Shown here: positions 27,014-36,848 of the stretch, piece after piece
Layout of the letters: each line of letters starts with the position of its first letter
Position numbering within the stretch: position 1 is the first letter of the stretch
Assembly (NCBI RefSeq): GCF_002209485.1
Contig: NZ_NJIX01000003.1
Location: 868,001-932,000, forward strand
Direction: 5' to 3'
DNA from: Achromobacter sp. HZ34
Lineage (GTDB): Bacteria > Pseudomonadota > Gammaproteobacteria > Burkholderiales > Burkholderiaceae_B
Length of the DNA: 64,000 bases
Notes under the pieces: model-generated
What the model saw: only the letters and a program-made list of their open reading frames with translations
Database searches by the model: none
What the model was told of the DNA's origin: nothing
Program-made: the position numbers and the translations under genes

Positions 27014-27870
27014 GGGATTTCCAGTTCGGTCAGCAGGGGAGCATGGTCGGACAGGCGTGACCATTCACGGCCACGCAATACGCGCGCGCTGCGCACCGCG
27101 AAGCCGCGCTGGTAGATGCGGTCCAGCCGGAACCAGGGGAACACGGCGGGAAACGTGCGCGGCGGCGGCGCGATGCGGTAATTGCCGTCCATGGACACCA
27201 GGTTGTGGCGTTCCAGCATGGACAGGCTGTTGGGCACGCCGCGCAGCACATTGGTCAGCCGCCGCATGGAATCGCGCAGGCGTGGAACATCGCCGCCATG
27301 CGAGCGCGGCGCGTGCGAGAACACTTCATAGACGCCCAGCCGCTGGACGAACAAGGGCGACAGCCGGTCGCCCCAATCGTTGAAATCGCCGGCGATCAGG
27401 ATGGGGGCGCCCGCAGGCACCAGGCGATCGATCCGGTCCGTAAGGGCCTGGATCTGCCGCTCACGGCTGCCCGCGAACAAGCCAAGGTGCACCACGAAGC
27501 AATGCACGTCGTGGCCCTTGATGCCCACGCGCGCATGCAGCAGGCCGCGCTGCTCCATGCGGTGATCGGAGATGTCCTGGTTTTCGTGATCGAGGATGGG
27601 ATAGCGCGACAGCAGCGCATTGCCGTGGTCCGACGCACTGCGCACCGCATTGCGCCCGTAGCAGACTTCCATCTGCAGGGCCGCGCCCAGCGACATGTGC
27701 TGGGCATCGATGACGTTGCGGTGGTCATTGCGCCCCTGCACTTCCTGCAGGAAGACGAGGTCCGGGCGCAGGCCATGCAGCCCCAGGCGCAATTCCTTGA
27801 GCGAATCGCGCGCACCGGACGCGGATTTGCCTTTGTGGATGTTGTAGCTGACGACGCGCAGTATCGACAT
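27010..27870 (-). CDS. ybhP: Endonuclease/exonuclease/phosphatase-family protein
   Basis: This 286-residue protein has the EEP fold: VVSYNIHKG at residues 6-14, FLQEVQGR near residue 40, AGDFNDWGDRL in the middle and RLSDHAPLL near the end, giving the metal-binding Asn, Glu, Asp and His residues. In E. coli YbhP neighbours ClsB; its substrate is not settled, but phosphodiester or phospholipid-related substrates are plausible. It overlaps clsB by a few bases. Confidence 0.87.
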   Translation of the reverse strand: MSILRVVSYNIHKGKSASGARDSLKELRLGLHGLRPDLVFLQEVQGRNDHRNVIDAQHMSLGAALQMEVCYGRNAVRSASDHGNALLSRYPILDHENQDISDHRMEQRGLLHARVGIKGHDVHCFVVHLGLFAGSRERQIQALTDRIDRLVPAGAPILIAGDFNDWGDRLSPLFVQRLGVYEVFSHAPRSHGGDVPRLRDSMRRLTNVLRGVPNSLSMLERHNLVSMDGNYRIAPPPRTFPAVFPWFRLDRIYQRGFAVRSARVLRGREWSRLSDHAPLLTELEIP

Positions 27871-27961
27871 GGTGCGTGGACACTAACCCAATAAAAACGG
27901 CGCCCGTGGAAGCTCCAGCAGGCGCCGCATCCCGGTATTCATGCTACCGAGGTTACCGCAT

Positions 27962-29749
27962 TTATTTGACTTCGGCGTTGCGCAGGCGAATATGCAGTTC
28001 GCGCAATTGCTTCTCGTCGACCGCCGACGGGGCCTGGGTCAGCAGATCCTGGGCACGCTGGGTCTTGGGGAAGGCAATGACGTCGCGGATCGAATCGGCA
28101 CCGGTCATCATGGTGCAGATGCGGTCCAGGCCGAAGGCGATGCCGCCGTGCGGGGGCGCACCGTACTGCAGCGCGTCCAGCAGGAAGCCGAATTTCTCTT
28201 GCGCTTCCTCGGCGTTGATCTTCAGCGCGCGGAACACCTTGCTCTGGACTTCCTCGCGGTGGATACGCACCGAACCGCCACCGATTTCCCAACCGTTCAG
28301 CACCATGTCGTAGGCCTTGGCGAACGCCTTGCTGGGATCGGTCTCCAGGAAGTCCTCGTGGCCGTCCTTCGGGCTGGTGAAGGGGTGGTGGGCAGCGGTG
28401 TAGCGGGCGTCTTCCTCGTCGTATTCGAACATGGGGAAGTCGACCACCCACAGGGGCTGCCAGCCGGCCGTGAACAGGCCCGTGGTCTTGCCGAATTCGC
28501 TGTGGCCGATCTTGATACGCAGCGCGCCGATGGCGTCGTTGACGACCTTCTCGCGGTCCGCGCCAAAGAAGATGATGTCGCCGTCTTGCGCACCGGTGCG
28601 CTTGAGCAGCTCGTTCAGCGCAGCGTCATGAATGTTCTTGACGATGGGCGACTGCAGGCCTTCGCGGCCCTTGGCCACTTCGTTGACCTTGATCCAGGCC
28701 AGGCCCTTGGCGCCGTAGATGCCGACGAACTGGGTGTAGCTGTCGATTTCGCTACGCGACAGGGCCGCGCCGCCGGGCACGCGCAGGGCGACCACACGGC
28801 TGCCCGGCGCGGTAGCGGCCGAAGCGAACACCTTGAAGTCGACGTCGCGCATGATGTCGCCGATGTCGGTGAATTCCAGCGACACGCGCAGGTCGGGCTT
28901 GTCCGAACCATAGCGGCGCATGGCTTCGGTCCACGTCATCGTGGGGAAGGTGTCGGCCAGGTCGACGTTCTGCACCACCTTGAAGACGTGGCGGATCATG
29001 CCTTCGAAGATTTCACGGATCTCGAATTCGTTCAGGAACGAGGTTTCGCAATCGATCTGGGTGAATTCCGGTTGGCGGTCAGCGCGCAGGTCTTCGTCGC
29101 GGAAGCACTTGGTGATCTGGTAGTAGCGGTCGAAACCCGACACCATCAGCATCTGCTTGAACAGCTGCGGCGACTGCGGTAGCGCGAAGAACATGCCGGG
29201 GTTGACGCGCGACGGCACCAGGTAGTCGCGGGCGCCTTCGGGCGTGCTCTTGGTCAGCATGGGGGTTTCGATGTCGATGAAACCCAGGCCGTCCAGGAAC
29301 TTGCGCACTTCGATGGACACGCGATAACGCAGCATCAGGTTGCGCTGCATCTGCGGGCGGCGCAGGTCCAGCACGCGGTGCGTCAGGCGGGTGGTTTCCG
29401 ACAGGTTGTCGTCGTCCAGCTGGAACGGCGGCGTCACCGACGCGTTCAGGATTTCCACTTCCTTGCACAGCACTTCGATCTCGCCCGAGGCCAGATCCGC
29501 GTTGGCGGTGCCTTCCGGACGCAGGCGCACCAGGCCGGTGACCTTGATGCAGAACTCGTTGCGCAGGCGCTCGGCGGTGGCGAAAGCGGCGTTATCCGGA
29601 TCGAACACGATCTGCGCCAGGCCAGCACGGTCGCGCAAGTCGATGAAAATCACCCCGCCGTGGTCGCGGCGGCGGTTTACCCAGCCGAACAGGGTAACGG
29701 TCTGACCTAGTTGGTCACGGCAAACCTGGCCGGTGTAGCAGGTACGCAT
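27962..29749 (-). CDS. aspS: Aspartate-tRNA ligase, probably non-discriminating
   Basis: This 595-residue class II synthetase charges tRNA(Asp). It has an N-terminal OB fold ([21 protein letters not shown]), motif 2 ([18 protein letters not shown]) and motif 3 ([13 protein letters not shown]), plus the bacterial GAD insertion. His30 and Gly80 correspond to positions which, in the Pseudomonas aeruginosa enzyme (His31, Gly81), go with charging of both tRNA(Asp) and tRNA(Asn). This suggests that the cell makes Asn-tRNA through GatCAB; that gene set is not in the window. Confidence 0.96.
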   Translation of the reverse strand: MRTCYTGQVCRDQLGQTVTLFGWVNRRRDHGGVIFIDLRDRAGLAQIVFDPDNAAFATAERLRNEFCIKVTGLVRLRPEGTANADLASGEIEVLCKEVEILNASVTPPFQLDDDNLSETTRLTHRVLDLRRPQMQRNLMLRYRVSIEVRKFLDGLGFIDIETPMLTKSTPEGARDYLVPSRVNPGMFFALPQSPQLFKQMLMVSGFDRYYQITKCFRDEDLRADRQPEFTQIDCETSFLNEFEIREIFEGMIRHVFKVVQNVDLADTFPTMTWTEAMRRYGSDKPDLRVSLEFTDIGDIMRDVDFKVFASAATAPGSRVVALRVPGGAALSRSEIDSYTQFVGIYGAKGLAWIKVNEVAKGREGLQSPIVKNIHDAALNELLKRTGAQDGDIIFFGADREKVVNDAIGALRIKIGHSEFGKTTGLFTAGWQPLWVVDFPMFEYDEEDARYTAAHHPFTSPKDGHEDFLETDPSKAFAKAYDMVLNGWEIGGGSVRIHREEVQSKVFRALKINAEEAQEKFGFLLDALQYGAPPHGGIAFGLDRICTMMTGADSIRDVIAFPKTQRAQDLLTQAPSAVDEKQLRELHIRLRNAEVK

Positions 29750-29817
29750 ACGGGAAAACTCCGTTATTGACTTTGTTGAGGCGTCACGATGATTGGGGGC
29801 CTTGCCGGGACGCCAGC

Positions 29818-30540
29818 TTATTGCTTGGGCCCTGTCGGCCCATCATTACTGGGTCGACGAGCGCCTGGCGCGGTGGGAATCGCGCCAGGGGGCATGGAAG
29901 GTGGAACCGAGGGTGGAACCGCAGGCGGCGTGGCCGCGGCGGTCGACGCCGGGGGGGCCACGACACCCATGGAAACCACATACTTCAGCGCGGCATCCAC
30001 GCTGATATGCAAATCGATGACGTCGCTGCGCGGCATCATCAGGAAAAAACCGGAAGTCGGATTGGGCGTAGTCGGAATGTAGACACTGACGTGCTCGCCT
30101 TGCAAGTGCTCCGCCACTTCACCACTGGGGGTGCCGGTCAGGAAGGCGATAGTCCACGAGCCATGGCGCGGGTACTGGATCAGCACCGCCTGGCGGAAAG
30201 CCTGGCCGTTGGGCGCCAGCACGGTGTCGCTGACCTGCTTGACCGAGTTGTAGATGGAACGCACCAGGGGGATGCGGCCGACGATCTTTTCCCACTGCTC
30301 GACCAGGGTGCGGCCCAGCAGGTTGGCCGTGAACACGCCGGTCAGCAGGACCACCACGATCACCAGCACGAAGCGGAAACCGGGGATGTCGACCCCGAAC
30401 AGCGATTCCGCCGACAGGAAATTGGGGACGAAGCCTTCCAGCGTGGCGACGAGCACGCCCAGCACCCACACCGTGATGACCAGGGGCACCCAGATCAACA
30501 GGCCGGTGATGAAGTACTTCTTGAAAAAGCGCATCGACAT
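29818..30540 (-). CDS. DUF502 membrane protein
   Basis: This 240-residue protein starts with [23 protein letters not shown], a membrane helix, and has a second helix around residues 50-72. The middle ([19 protein letters not shown]) is the hallmark of DUF502 proteins. The C-terminal 35 residues are Ala/Pro-rich and of low complexity. Function is unknown; homologues are inner-membrane proteins often beside aspS or fmdB in betaproteobacteria, as here. Confidence 0.88.
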   Translation of the reverse strand: MSMRFFKKYFITGLLIWVPLVITVWVLGVLVATLEGFVPNFLSAESLFGVDIPGFRFVLVIVVVLLTGVFTANLLGRTLVEQWEKIVGRIPLVRSIYNSVKQVSDTVLAPNGQAFRQAVLIQYPRHGSWTIAFLTGTPSGEVAEHLQGEHVSVYIPTTPNPTSGFFLMMPRSDVIDLHISVDAALKYVVSMGVVAPPASTAAATPPAVPPSVPPSMPPGAIPTAPGARRPSNDGPTGPKQ

Positions 30541-30548
30541 CGGGGTCG

Positions 30549-30935
30549 TCAGGACGCGGCGGGACTTGCGGGCTTGGCAGCCGGCGCGGGGGCGGCCGGG
30601 CTGGCGTTGCTGCTACCGCTGCTGGACGACGCGCCGCTGGACGACGAGTCAGCCGGCTTGGATTCCGCCGTGGCTTCCTTGGCGGAGGATCCGCTGTCGG
30701 CGCCGGTGTCTTTCTTGGCCGCGGTCGAGCCGTTGGCGGCGTTGCCGTTGCCGTTATTGCGGAAATCGGTCACGTACCAGCCCGAGCCCTTCAGCTGGAA
30801 GCCGGCGGCGGTGACTTGCTTGGAATAGGCACTGGCGCCGCACTCAGGGCAGACCGTGAGCGGTGCGTCGGAGATTTTTTGCAGGACGTCCTTGGCAAAA
30901 CCGCAGGCGCTGCATTTGTAAGCGTAGATGGGCAT
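30549..30935 (-). CDS. FmdB-family zinc ribbon protein
   Basis: This 128-residue protein begins MPIYAYKCSACGFAKDVLQ and has CPECGA near residue 35, two CxxC knuckles of an FmdB-type zinc ribbon (about residues 1-55). The remainder is a low-complexity Ala/Ser/Pro tail. The ATG at 30935 is chosen because the zinc ribbon starts there; the open frame runs 56 codons further upstream without family similarity. Its role is unknown, though zinc ribbon regulators of amidase/formamidase genes gave the family its name. Confidence 0.88.
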   Translation of the reverse strand: MPIYAYKCSACGFAKDVLQKISDAPLTVCPECGASAYSKQVTAAGFQLKGSGWYVTDFRNNGNGNAANGSTAAKKDTGADSGSSAKEATAESKPADSSSSGASSSSGSSNASPAAPAPAAKPASPAAS

Positions 30936-31282
30936 GGTTCGACCCCAAGGGCGTCGGCACAAAAAAATCGCTCGCCCTATCCCAGGAGACAGCTCCCGGA
31001 ACGGCGGCGAGGCCGGCAAAAAAAGCGGGAAAGTCTTGAATTTTAGCGTATAGAAGGCGCCCCCGTTCCAAGGCGCGCGCCGCCGCCCGGGGGCGGCATT
31101 CACGGACAGCCGGAGCCGGCTGCGCGGCCCCGGCCCACGACGCCTCGGCGCTGGCCTGTAACAGGCCGGCGGCTTCGCCGGCCGCAGCCGGGTTTGGCCT
31201 CGATCCCTGGGCCGATCCGGGAGGTGCGACTAGCGCTCAATGCGCCGAATACTGCGCCGAACATGGGCGATCGCCCCCACGA
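30936..31282. other. Gene-free stretch with two overlapping hairpins
   Basis: In this 347-base gap, GGCCTG-TAA-CAGGCC (31153-31167) and GGCCGGCG-GCTT-CGCCGGCC (31164-31183) share bases and cannot form at once. Neither is followed by a T-run. No gene or promoter is evident elsewhere in the gap. Confidence 0.5.
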
Positions 31283-32932
31283 TCACGCCGCGACGCCGGC
31301 GTCCTCCAGGATCATCGCGGCGCCCTTTTCCGCGATCATGATGGTAGGCGCGTTGGTGTTGCCCGACGTGATGGTGGGCATGACCGACGCGTCGATCACC
31401 CGCAGTCCCTGCACCCCGCGCACCCGCAGCCGGGGGTCGACCACGGCGCGGTCATCCACGCCCATCTTGCAGGTGCCTACCGGATGGAAGATGGTGGTGC
31501 CGATGTCGCCCGCCACGCGCATCAGGTCGGCATCGGTGTGGAATTCCACGCCGGGCTTGTATTCCTCCGGCTTGTAGCGCACCAGTGCCGGCTGCGACAC
31601 GATGCGGCGGGTCAGCCGCACGCTGTCGGCGGCGACCTGGCGGTCTTCCGGGGTGGCCAGGTAGTTGCACTGGATGTGCGGATGCTCACGCGCGGATGGC
31701 GACACGATACGCACATGGCCGCGGCTGGTCGGGCGCAGGTTGCACACCGACGCCGTGAAGGCGGGGAAGGTGTGCAGGGGGTCGCCGAATTTCTCCAGCG
31801 ACAGGGGCTGCACGTGATATTCGACGTTGGCGCGGGTCTGCTCCGGTCCCGAGCGCGCGAATGCGCCCAATTGCGACGGCGCCATGGTCAGCGGCCCGCG
31901 CTTGGCGAAGGCGTATTGCATGCCCATCATGGCCTTGCCCCACAGGGTGCCGGCGATGGCGTTCAGCGTCTTGGCGCCGGTCACCTTGTAGACCAGGCGC
32001 AGTTGCAGGTGATCCTGCAGGTTCTCGCCGACGCCCGGCAGGTCCTGCACCACCGGGATACCCAGGTTCTGCAGCATGGCGGCGGGGCCTATGCCCGATA
32101 CCTGCAGCAATTGCGCCGATCCGATGGCGCCGGCTGCAAGCACGACCTCGGCGCGCGCCAGGGCCACGCGATCGCGGTTGTCTTCGCCCTGGAAGTGGAC
32201 ACCCTCGACGCGGCGGCCGGAGAACGCCAGGCGCGAAACGCGGGCGCCTGTCACCACTTTCAGATTGGGACGCTTCAGGATGGGATGCAGGAAGGCGCGC
32301 GCGGCGCTCCAGCGGATGCCCCGGCGCTGGTTGACGTCGAAATAGTCGCAACCTTCGTTGTCGCCGCGGTTGAAGTCACGGATGGGGGGGATGCCGGCCT
32401 GTTCGGCGGCGGCACGGAAAGCATCCAGCAGCGCCCAGGACAGGCGCTGGCGTTGGACGTGCAGTTCGCCGCCCTTGCCATGGTAGGAATTGCTGGCGCC
32501 GTGGTAGTCCTCGCCACGGGTGAAATAAGGCAGGACGTCGCGCCAGCCCCAGCCGGTGTTGCCCGCGGCGGCCCAGCCGTCGTAGTCGGCGGCCTGACCG
32601 CGCATGTAGATCATGCCGTTGATGGAGGAACTGCCGCCCAGCACGCGGCCACGCGGATAACCGAGGGCGCGGCCGTTGAGGCCCGGGTCGGGTTGGGTGC
32701 GATAGCACCAGTCGGTGCGGGGATTGCCGATGCAATAGAGATAGCCGACGGGGATGTGGATCCAGCGCCAGTCGTCGGGACCGCCGGCTTCCAGCAGCAA
32801 CACGCGGATGTTGGGGTTGGCGGTCAGGCGGTTGGCCAGCAGGCAGCCGGCCGAACCAGCGCCCACGATGATGTAATCGAACGTCCAGCCTGCGTCGGCG
32901 ACCGGCTCGTCTTCATAAGCGTTGCTACTCAT
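31283..32932 (-). CDS. GMC-family FAD oxidoreductase (choline/alcohol dehydrogenase-like)
   Basis: This 549-residue flavoprotein begins [10 protein letters not shown] and has the FAD motif [17 protein letters not shown] near residue 20. GMC signature 1 ([21 protein letters not shown]) lies near residue 85 and signature 2 ([16 protein letters not shown]) near residue 265; the C-terminal HPVGTCKMG and [16 protein letters not shown] carry the active-site His and Asn. It oxidises an alcohol, perhaps choline-like, but family membership does not fix the substrate. The ATG at 32932 follows GAGGAGACGAG; the open frame continues 85 codons upstream into unrelated sequence. Confidence 0.88.
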   Translation of the reverse strand: MSSNAYEDEPVADAGWTFDYIIVGAGSAGCLLANRLTANPNIRVLLLEAGGPDDWRWIHIPVGYLYCIGNPRTDWCYRTQPDPGLNGRALGYPRGRVLGGSSSINGMIYMRGQAADYDGWAAAGNTGWGWRDVLPYFTRGEDYHGASNSYHGKGGELHVQRQRLSWALLDAFRAAAEQAGIPPIRDFNRGDNEGCDYFDVNQRRGIRWSAARAFLHPILKRPNLKVVTGARVSRLAFSGRRVEGVHFQGEDNRDRVALARAEVVLAAGAIGSAQLLQVSGIGPAAMLQNLGIPVVQDLPGVGENLQDHLQLRLVYKVTGAKTLNAIAGTLWGKAMMGMQYAFAKRGPLTMAPSQLGAFARSGPEQTRANVEYHVQPLSLEKFGDPLHTFPAFTASVCNLRPTSRGHVRIVSPSAREHPHIQCNYLATPEDRQVAADSVRLTRRIVSQPALVRYKPEEYKPGVEFHTDADLMRVAGDIGTTIFHPVGTCKMGVDDRAVVDPRLRVRGVQGLRVIDASVMPTITSGNTNAPTIMIAEKGAAMILEDAGVAA

Positions 32933-33059
32933 CTCGTCTCCTCGGTCCCGCTCGTGGCGGCGGGTCCAAGGGGTTTTAGACGACTTGCACCGTTGAGGGC
33001 AAGTCGGGTTGTGCGCGAGGGCAGATAGTGCGCAATACCGTGCAAAGGAAGGTAACCGT

Positions 33060-33316
33060 AGAAGTTTTTTGATGATGGGGGAGTTCCCCCATCGCCCCCT
33101 TCTTGGGCTAGCGCCCCTGGGCTGCGACTTGCTCGGACAACGCGGGGCCAGCAGCGAAGAAGTTTTTGATGATGGGGGAGCCCCCATCGCCCCTCTCTTG
33201 GGCTAACGCCCCTGGGCTGCAGGTTGCTCGGACAACGCGGGGCCAGCAGTGAAAAAGTTTTTGATGATTGGGGGAGTCCCCATCGCCCCCCTCTTTGGCT
33301 AGCGCCCCTGGGCTGC
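33060..33316. repeat. Three tandem copies of a roughly 95-98 base hairpin repeat
   Basis: Copies lie at 33060-33157, 33158-33252 and 33253-33316 (the last shortened). Each starts with GAAGTTTTT or AAAAGTTTTT followed by GATGATGGGGG, then a C-rich arm making a hairpin (first copy GATGGGGG 33074-33081 with CCCCCATC 33086-33093), then TTGGGCTAGCGCCCCTGGGCTGC, in which GGGC and GCCC can pair. Loop bases differ between copies while arms stay complementary. Confidence 0.9.
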
Positions 33317-33390
33317 GGTCTGTCTGTCGATCATCGAAAAATTTCCTCCACCGGTTAGCAACGAGTTGGGAGAGACTGTGGCGGCCATAA

Positions 33391-33445
33391 GGGCGCTAGC
33401 CCAAGAAAAGGGGGGATGGGGGTATCCCCCATAAATAAAAATTCT
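33391..33445. repeat. Inverted partial copy of the hairpin repeat
   Basis: GGGCGCTAGCCCAAGAAAAG followed by GGGATGGGGG and CCCCCAT is the reverse complement of the first part of the three direct copies. It faces them across about 75 bases, so the array could fold as a long-range structure. Confidence 0.85.
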
Positions 33446-33468
33446 CCACTCCAACAGCTGCCGATTTC

Positions 33469-34479
33469 CTAGGCGACTGCGACGGTCGCATCAGCGTTGA
33501 CAGGCTGCAAGGCTGCGACGGCGGCTTCCAATCGATGCAGCAGGTTCGCGTCGGGAGCGATCAAAGGTGCGCGGACCGCGCCGTCGAAACCGTGCAGGCG
33601 ACCGAGCAGGGCCTTGACGGGGCCCGGGTTGGGTTCAGCGTAAAGCAGGCGGATGACCGGCGCCAAGGCGTGGAACACCGCACGCGCATCGTCCAGGCGC
33701 GCGGACTGTACGGCTTCGTATAGCGCCACGTACAGATCCGGCCGCACATGCGCCGACGCCGCGATGACGCCCCGTCCGCCCAGGCACAGGGTGGTCAAGG
33801 CCTGCAGGTCCTCACCTGCCAACACCGCCAGCCGCCCGTCCGCAATCAAAGCAATGGTCTTGTCCAGCGATCCGCCGCAATCCTTGATGGCGGCGATGTT
33901 GGGATGTCCCGCCAGCTGCAGCAGCGTCGCCAGCTCCAGCGTGGCGCCGGTGCGATAGGGAATGTCGTACATGACCAGTGGCGCCGGCGCGGTGTCGGCC
34001 AAGGCCGTGAACCAATCCAGCAAGCCTGCCTGGCTGGGCCGGATGTAGTACGGCGCCGTCGCCAGCAGGCCCGCAATCGGCCGCGTGCCCCACTCGCGGG
34101 CGCGCGCCTGCACTTGCCGCAAGTTGTTGCCCGCGATGCCCATGACCACCGGCGTGGCGCCGGCTTCGGCCAGGATGGTGTCCAGCACTTCTCCCTGCTC
34201 GGCCACGTCCATGGCGGCTGCCTCGGCCGTGGTGCCGCAGGCCACCAGGCCGTGCACGCCGGCACGGCGGTAATGGCGCACCAGGCGGCGCAGCGCGGGA
34301 TGGTCGACTTGCTGGCCGGCGAAGGGCGTGATCAATGGCACCCAGATGCCATGGAAAGGGGCACGCCGGCGGCCGTGCAGGGCGGCGTGGAGAGAATCCT
34401 GCACTGGACTTTGCAACGGGTCTCGCGAAGAGACTGGCTGAGGATCCTGCGCGGGGTAATGCGGGCGAGCGTTGAACAT
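33469..34479 (-). CDS. Dihydrodipicolinate synthase-family aldolase (DapA-like)
   Basis: This 336-residue protein belongs to the DapA/NAL class I aldolase family. GTTAEAAAM replaces the usual GTTGE loop near residue 82, YDIPYRT carries the catalytic Tyr and AAIKDCGGS the Schiff-base Lys near residue 200. About 40 residues precede the barrel (FHGIWVPLITPF), more than in typical DapA of about 290 residues, but AGGAAG before the ATG supports the start. It could be a true DapA or a pathway enzyme for another keto acid; no lysine genes adjoin it. Confidence 0.8.
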   Translation of the reverse strand: MFNARPHYPAQDPQPVSSRDPLQSPVQDSLHAALHGRRRAPFHGIWVPLITPFAGQQVDHPALRRLVRHYRRAGVHGLVACGTTAEAAAMDVAEQGEVLDTILAEAGATPVVMGIAGNNLRQVQARAREWGTRPIAGLLATAPYYIRPSQAGLLDWFTALADTAPAPLVMYDIPYRTGATLELATLLQLAGHPNIAAIKDCGGSLDKTIALIADGRLAVLAGEDLQALTTLCLGGRGVIAASAHVRPDLYVALYEAVQSARLDDARAVFHALAPVIRLLYAEPNPGPVKALLGRLHGFDGAVRAPLIAPDANLLHRLEAAVAALQPVNADATVAVA

Positions 34480-34886
34480 GGCGATAACTTCCTGTGCGAA
34501 GACCGATGAAAGTCCGCAAGAAGCGCCACGGGGGGGATTTGGATTGCTGCCCTGTCGCCACCGCCATGCTGCTGGCCGCTGGCTGTTCCGTCGCTCTTCT
34601 GACGGAACAGCAGCTCCGGTCAGACGAGCGGCTGTTTTTTGGATTTTTTCAGGCTGACCAGGCGTGCGTCACCCCTGCCGGAGGCAGAGAGAACGTTGGC
34701 GAGGAAAGCATGAAAGGGCATATAGGGAAGAATGTGCGGCGAACCGCAGGTCTGTCTTGCGCGGATCCCGCGCATTGCGCCCGGATATTCACGGATTGGC
34801 GATGCGCTGGTTGCAATAAACCGCACCCCACGGTCGCCGACTCGTGTCCGGTATCCGACGACGCTGCAGCCGGATTGCCGACGATA
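34480..34886. other. Gene-free region with an 11-base-pair inverted repeat
   Basis: GCTGTTCCGTC (34582-34592) and GACGGAACAGC (34601-34611) form a perfect stem with an eight-base loop. T-runs follow about 20 bases later on the plus strand, too far for a standard terminator. Nothing else gene-like was seen in the 407 bases. Confidence 0.6.
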
Positions 34887-35381
34887 TTACCCAGCGGCCT
34901 TGAGGCTGTCCAGATAGACCTTGCACAGCGCCTCCATGCCGACGCGGTCGGTCTCGTCGAAGCGGCTGGGGATGGGGCTGTCGACATCCCAGACACCGAT
35001 CAAACGATCGCCCACCACCAGGGGCACGACGATTTCCGAGCGGGATGCCGCGTCGCAGGCGATGTGGCCGGGGAAGGCATGCACGTCCGCCACCACTTGG
35101 GTCTGGCGCTGGCTGGCAGCCGCACCGCAGACACCGCGGTCCAGCGTGATGCGCACGCAAGCCGGATTGCCGTGGAAAGGCCCCAGCACCAGCTCCTGGC
35201 CGTCGAAGAAATAGAAGCCGGCCCAGTTCAGGTCCGGCAGCGTGCGGTAGACCAGCGCCGCCAGGTTGGCGGCATTGGCGATGCGGTCGTGCTCGCCGTC
35301 CAGCAGCGCGCGGGCTTGCGCGGTGACTTCGGCGTACAGGCCGGCTTTATCTTGGGTGGACGGCGTGGCGATGGTGAACAT
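34887..35381 (-). CDS. msrC: Free methionine-R-sulfoxide reductase (GAF domain)
   Basis: This 164-residue GAF-domain protein matches fRMsr, which reduces free Met-R-sulfoxide through thioredoxin. Three conserved Cys are present: ACVRITLDRGVCGAAAS holds two and FPGHIACDAASRSEIVVPL the third, the catalytic trio of the family. LNWAGFYFFDGQELVLGPF and LIGVWDVDSP are also typical. The start is the ATG at 35381 (MFTIATPST); the open frame adds 16 unlikely residues. Confidence 0.9.
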   Translation of the reverse strand: MFTIATPSTQDKAGLYAEVTAQARALLDGEHDRIANAANLAALVYRTLPDLNWAGFYFFDGQELVLGPFHGNPACVRITLDRGVCGAAASQRQTQVVADVHAFPGHIACDAASRSEIVVPLVVGDRLIGVWDVDSPIPSRFDETDRVGMEALCKVYLDSLKAAG

Positions 35382-35640
35382 GAGATATGGCCAGGATGTG
35401 GCGATTGCGAGACAACTCCGGCCGGGCAACGACCCCTACCGGTCCATGAAACCGCAACTTTACGCCAGTCCCGGGCCGTATCCATAAACGGGGCCGGTTC
35501 CCAGGGCACCGGATGCCCGCCCCGCCCTCCTTCCCCCGAGCGTTTTTTTGTAAAAGTGGGACAATGCTCCTTCGCCGCCCATGGGGGCGGCCGGTTGAAT
35601 GCACCGTATTGCTTTTGTTCTTTGAGCCTAAGACCGATCC

Positions 35641-36846
35641 ATGGACAAGCCTTTCGAACCTGAATGTTCCTTTTCTGAACGCGCCACCCAACTGACCAGC
35701 TCCGCCATCCGCGAGATTCTCAAGGTAACCGAGCGCCCGGACATTATTTCCTTCGCGGGCGGCCTGCCGGCCCCGAGCGGATTTCCGGTAGACGTCGTAC
35801 GGGCAGCCTTCGACAAGGTACTGGTTTCGAACGGCCGCGCGGCCCTGCAATACGGCCCCACCGAAGGCTACGCCCCCCTGCGTTCCTGGGTCGCCAACGA
35901 CCTGAACAGCAAGGGCGCCAACGTGGCGCCGGAAAACATCCTCATCGTCTCCGGCTCGCAACAGGCCCTGGACCTGCTGGGCAAGGTGCTGATCGACAAG
36001 GACAGCAAGGTGCTGGTCGAGACCCCCAGCTACCTGGGTGCGCTGCAGTCGTTCAGCCTGTACCAGCCGCGTTTCGTGTCGGTGGACTCGGACGAAGGCG
36101 GCCTGGTGCCGCAAGCCCTGACCGAAGAAAACACCAAGGGCGCCCGCTTCCTGTACGCCCTGCCCAACTTCCAGAACCCCACCGGCCGCACGCTCAGCCG
36201 CCAGCGTCGCCAGGACCTGATCGCACGCGCCGCCGCCCTGGGCCTGCCCGTGGTCGAGGACGATCCCTACGGCGAATTGCGCTATGCCGGCGAACCCGAA
36301 CCCAGCCTGCTGGCCCTGGGCGGCGAAGCCAACGCCCTGGTGATCCGCATGGGTTCCTTCTCCAAGGTGCTGGCCCCCGGCCTGCGCCTGGGCTATATCG
36401 CCGCCCCGCGCAAGCTGATCGACAAGCTGGTGCAAGCCAAGCAAGCCACCGATCTGCACACCGCCACGCTGACGCAGATGGCCGTGTATGAAATCGTCAA
36501 GGACGGCTTCCTGGACTCCCATCTGCCGACCGTGCGCGAGCTGTATCGCCAGCAATGCAACTACATGCTGGATGCGCTGCAGAAGGAATTCCCGTCGTCG
36601 GCCACCTGGACGCGTCCGGAAGGCGGCATGTTCATCTGGGTCACGCTGCCCGAAGGCATCGACACCCAGGTATTGCTGCAACAGGCCATCGAAGAGAAGG
36701 TCGCCTTCGTTCCCGGCGAACCGTTCTACGCCAACGCGCCGGCGCCGCGCAACACGCTGCGCCTGTCCTTCGTCACCGTGCCGGAAGACAAGATCCGCAC
36801 CGGCGTGGCGACGCTGGGCCGCCTGATCAAGGCCCAGCTCGCGTGA
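35641..36846 (+). CDS. PLP-dependent class I/II aminotransferase
   Basis: This 401-residue aminotransferase has ISFAGGLPAPSGFP near residue 37, YGPTEGYAPLR, LPNFQNPTGRT and VVEDDPYGELRY, then MGSFSKVLAPGLRLGY with the PLP Lys near residue 243. The pattern resembles the 2-aminoadipate/LysN and multi-substrate group (PLP fold type I). Substrate is not determined. It ends two bases before ubiA; coupling of the two genes is likely physical rather than metabolic. Confidence 0.9.
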   Translation: MDKPFEPECSFSERATQLTSSAIREILKVTERPDIISFAGGLPAPSGFPVDVVRAAFDKVLVSNGRAALQYGPTEGYAPLRSWVANDLNSKGANVAPENILIVSGSQQALDLLGKVLIDKDSKVLVETPSYLGALQSFSLYQPRFVSVDSDEGGLVPQALTEENTKGARFLYALPNFQNPTGRTLSRQRRQDLIARAAALGLPVVEDDPYGELRYAGEPEPSLLALGGEANALVIRMGSFSKVLAPGLRLGYIAAPRKLIDKLVQAKQATDLHTATLTQMAVYEIVKDGFLDSHLPTVRELYRQQCNYMLDALQKEFPSSATWTRPEGGMFIWVTLPEGIDTQVLLQQAIEEKVAFVPGEPFYANAPAPRNTLRLSFVTVPEDKIRTGVATLGRLIKAQLA

Positions 36847-36848
36847 CG

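Larger units (their letters stand above)
32933..33468. other. Gene-free region of 536 bases holding a hairpin repeat array
   Basis: No credible gene lies here. The stretch carries three direct copies and one inverted copy of a hairpin-bearing repeat, described separately, between the dapA-like and GMC oxidoreductase genes, both read leftwards. Any promoter for the GMC gene must lie in or beside the repeats. Confidence 0.75.

Noticed and set aside
33060-33445. Possible CRISPR array
   Set aside because: The units are contiguous with no unique spacers, differ from each other, and one copy is inverted; no cas genes are present.
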